From positions 1 through 15,471 of the forward strand of contig JAJTFU010000042.1 in assembly GCA_021299075.1 (NCBI GenBank): a stretch of DNA of 15,471 nt, read 5' to 3'. The DNA comes from Novosphingobium sp. GTDB lineage: Bacteria > Pseudomonadota > Alphaproteobacteria > Sphingomonadales > Sphingomonadaceae. A program made the position numbers and the translations under genes. Below the pieces are notes generated by a model, which did not search any database, was not told the origin of the DNA, and was given only the letters and a program-made list of their open reading frames with translations. Positions within the stretch are counted from its first letter, which is position 1; each line of letters starts with the position of its first letter. Positions 13,998-15,471 of the stretch are shown piece by piece.

Positions 13998-15395
13998 CTA
14001 GAGCAATTTCCCCTGTTCAGGCGGCGGTGCCTTGGGCGCTGGCCGTGAACGGCTGGGCGCAGGCGGTCCATCGCCCGGAGCAACCTTTAGCGCGCCATCG
14101 CGGAAGTGCAGTGTCAGGCTGGGCTCGTCTACCGCCGCTGCGCGGCTCGTCAGCGTCGCGCCGTCAGCTCCGGTCACCCGGACATACCCGCGTTGCAGCA
14201 CCGCATCGGGATTGAGCGAGGCGTGGAGCCGGGCGAGGCCCGCCAGCCGCTCCTGCGCGCGGTCGAGCCGGGCCGAAAGCAGCGGCAGCGAGAGCCGGCT
14301 ATCGATTAAGTGGAACGCGCCGCGCGCTTGGTGCGTGCGATCAACCAGCCCGCGCCGCAAGCGATCAGCGGCCTGATCGAGCCGCTGGGCATGCGGGCTG
14401 AACAGGGCCTGGGGCTTGGGCAGACGCTCGGCCCGGGCGAGCAGCCGCTCGCGCCCCAGTTGCAGCGGGCGGTTCACCGCCCGGCGCTTGCGCAAGGCCA
14501 GCTCGGCCAGCTGTTGCGCCAGCTCCTCACGCACCGGCACGGCGATCTCGGCAGCGGCGGTCGGCGTTGGCGCGCGCAGGTCGGAGGCAAAATCGACCAG
14601 GGTGGTGTCCGTCTCGTGGCCCACGGCGGAGATCACCGGGATCGGGCAGTCCGCCACCGCGCGGACCACGACTTCCTCGTTGAAGCACCACAGGTCCTCG
14701 ATCGAGCCGCCGCCCCGTGCGACGATCACCAGGTCCGGGCGCGGCACCGCCCCTCCGGCTAAGAGTGCGCCGAACCCGCGCACGGCGGCGGCGACCTGCT
14801 CGGCCGCGCCCTGGCCCTGAACCAGCACCGGCCAGACCAGCACATGGACCGGGAAGCGGTCCGCCAGCCGGTGAAGGATGTCACGAATCACGGCCCCGGC
14901 CGGCGAGGTGACCACCCCGATCACCCGCGGCAGGAAGGGCAGGCGGCGCTTGCGCGAGGAATCGAACAGCCCTTCGGCTTCAAGCCGGGCCTTGGTCTTC
15001 GCCAGCAGCGCCAGCAGGGCGCCTTCGCCGGCGATCTCCATCCGGTCGATCACCACCTGGTAGTTCGAGCGGCCGGGATAAGTCGTCAGCTTGCCGGTGA
15101 CGATCACTTCAATCCCGTCTTCCGGATTGAACCCCAGCCGCCCGGCATTCCCGCGCCACATGATCCCGTCGATCCGCGCGTTCTCATCCTTGAGCGAAAG
15201 GTAAAGGTGGCCAGAGGCAGCGCGCTTGACGCCGGACAGCTCGCCTCGGATCCGCACAAAACCGAAGCGATCTTCAACCACGCGCTTCAGGGCGGCAGAT
15301 ATTTCGCTGACCGAGAGGGCAGCGGCGTTGTCCCCGGCGGCGTCCTTCGCTACCAGCCCGGCGTCTTCATCGTCATCGTAGTAAGGACCGGGCAT
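13998..15395 (-). CDS. xseA: Exodeoxyribonuclease VII large subunit
   Basis: 465 aa from the ATG at 15395 (MPGPYYDDDEDAG), close to the E. coli length. With XseB it forms exonuclease VII, which degrades single-stranded DNA from either end to oligonucleotides. An N-terminal OB-fold (about 28-130; LSVSEISAALKRVVED, FGFVRIRGELSG, GHLYLSLKDE) is followed by the catalytic domain with GVVTSPAGAVIRD (160-172), ARGGGSIEDLWCFNEE (226-241), SAVGHETDTTLVDFASD (256-272) and RAPTPTAAAE, all family hallmarks. A long basic helical region and a Pro-rich tail end it. The frame is open to 15470, but cagga lies about 6 nt upstream of 15395 and the extra N-terminus is not family-like. An ATG two codons earlier, at 15401, is the alternative. 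Confidence 0.95.
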   Translation of the reverse strand: MPGPYYDDDEDAGLVAKDAAGDNAAALSVSEISAALKRVVEDRFGFVRIRGELSGVKRAASGHLYLSLKDENARIDGIMWRGNAGRLGFNPEDGIEVIVTGKLTTYPGRSNYQVVIDRMEIAGEGALLALLAKTKARLEAEGLFDSSRKRRLPFLPRVIGVVTSPAGAVIRDILHRLADRFPVHVLVWPVLVQGQGAAEQVAAAVRGFGALLAGGAVPRPDLVIVARGGGSIEDLWCFNEEVVVRAVADCPIPVISAVGHETDTTLVDFASDLRAPTPTAAAEIAVPVREELAQQLAELALRKRRAVNRPLQLGRERLLARAERLPKPQALFSPHAQRLDQAADRLRRGLVDRTHQARGAFHLIDSRLSLPLLSARLDRAQERLAGLARLHASLNPDAVLQRGYVRVTGADGATLTSRAAAVDEPSLTLHFRDGALKVAPGDGPPAPSRSRPAPKAPPPEQGKLL

Positions 15396-15471
15396 GAACA
15401 TCCTGTTGTTGGGATCGGGCGGGCGCGAACATGCGCTGGCGTGGAAGCTGGCACAATCCCCGTCGCTCACA
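15394..15471 (+). CDS. purD: Phosphoribosylamine-glycine ligase, N-terminal start (truncated by window edge)
   Basis: 26 codons are visible: MNILLLGSGGREHALAWKLA then QSPSLT. This is the nearly invariant N-terminus of PurD (GAR synthetase), which joins glycine to phosphoribosylamine in purine synthesis with ATP; GSGGREHA is the hallmark. The ATG at 15394 has aagga about 8 nt upstream. It is divergent from xseA and its start codon overlaps the xseA start codon (CATG). It is shorter than the usual ORF cut-off because the window ends. Confidence 0.92.
   Translation, partial: MNILLLGSGGREHALAWKLAQSPSLT

Noticed and set aside
1..15471. CRISPR array, tRNA, rRNA, insertion sequence or phage genes
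   Set aside because: No regularly spaced repeats, cloverleaf-like segments, transposase or phage-type proteins were recognised on either strand.

Overview
The window is GC-rich, densely coded DNA that looks like chromosome of an alphaproteobacterium of the order Sphingomonadales (Sphingomonadaceae or Erythrobacteraceae type). The basis is gene content and protein style: a LytTR regulator beside nadC and an RNase T2, a purD/xseA/DUF2093/M23-peptidase block, a large sphingomonad-style TonB-dependent receptor, and TPR-sulfotransferase and aspartyl-hydroxylase genes near that receptor. I see no tRNA, rRNA, CRISPR array or transposase.

Layout. (1) 1-2506: the end of a LytTR response regulator, nadC (NAD synthesis) and a secreted RNase T2 in a tight + strand run, meeting tadA (tRNA wobble deaminase) tail to tail. 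(2) 2504-2760: a divergent tadA/rpmB spacer packed with inverted repeats, including a perfect 34-bp-arm hairpin. (3) 2762-4733: rpmB (ribosomal protein L28) with a terminator, a convergent exported phytase-like/esterase-like protein, and a small exported protein with a C...RxACYD motif. (4) 4747-5772: three tandem minus-strand paralogues of a small exported two-cysteine protein, apparently one operon. (5) 5903-9661: a TPR plus aspartyl/asparaginyl beta-hydroxylase, a sulfotransferase-like P-loop protein and a TPR plus sulfotransferase. (6) 9777-12681: a TonB-dependent receptor broken into two reading frames. (7) 12941-15471: a frame-broken M23 (LytM-type) peptidase, a DUF2093 protein and xseA on the minus strand, with purD starting divergently at the right edge.

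How the genes may work together. nadC, tadA, rpmB, xseA and purD are housekeeping genes. The accessory content lies in regions 4-6. The receptor, two sulfotransferase-like proteins and the hydroxylase are neighbours and could form a receptor-linked modification system (sulfation and hydroxylation of a peptide or envelope protein), but this is inference from context. The three small paralogues share a C-x15-C arrangement with a Trp six residues after the second Cys, and are probably periplasmic.

Two genes (receptor and M23 peptidase) are disrupted in frame. Each may be a real pseudogene, the result of an out-of-frame internal deletion, or a sequence or assembly error; raw reads would settle this.
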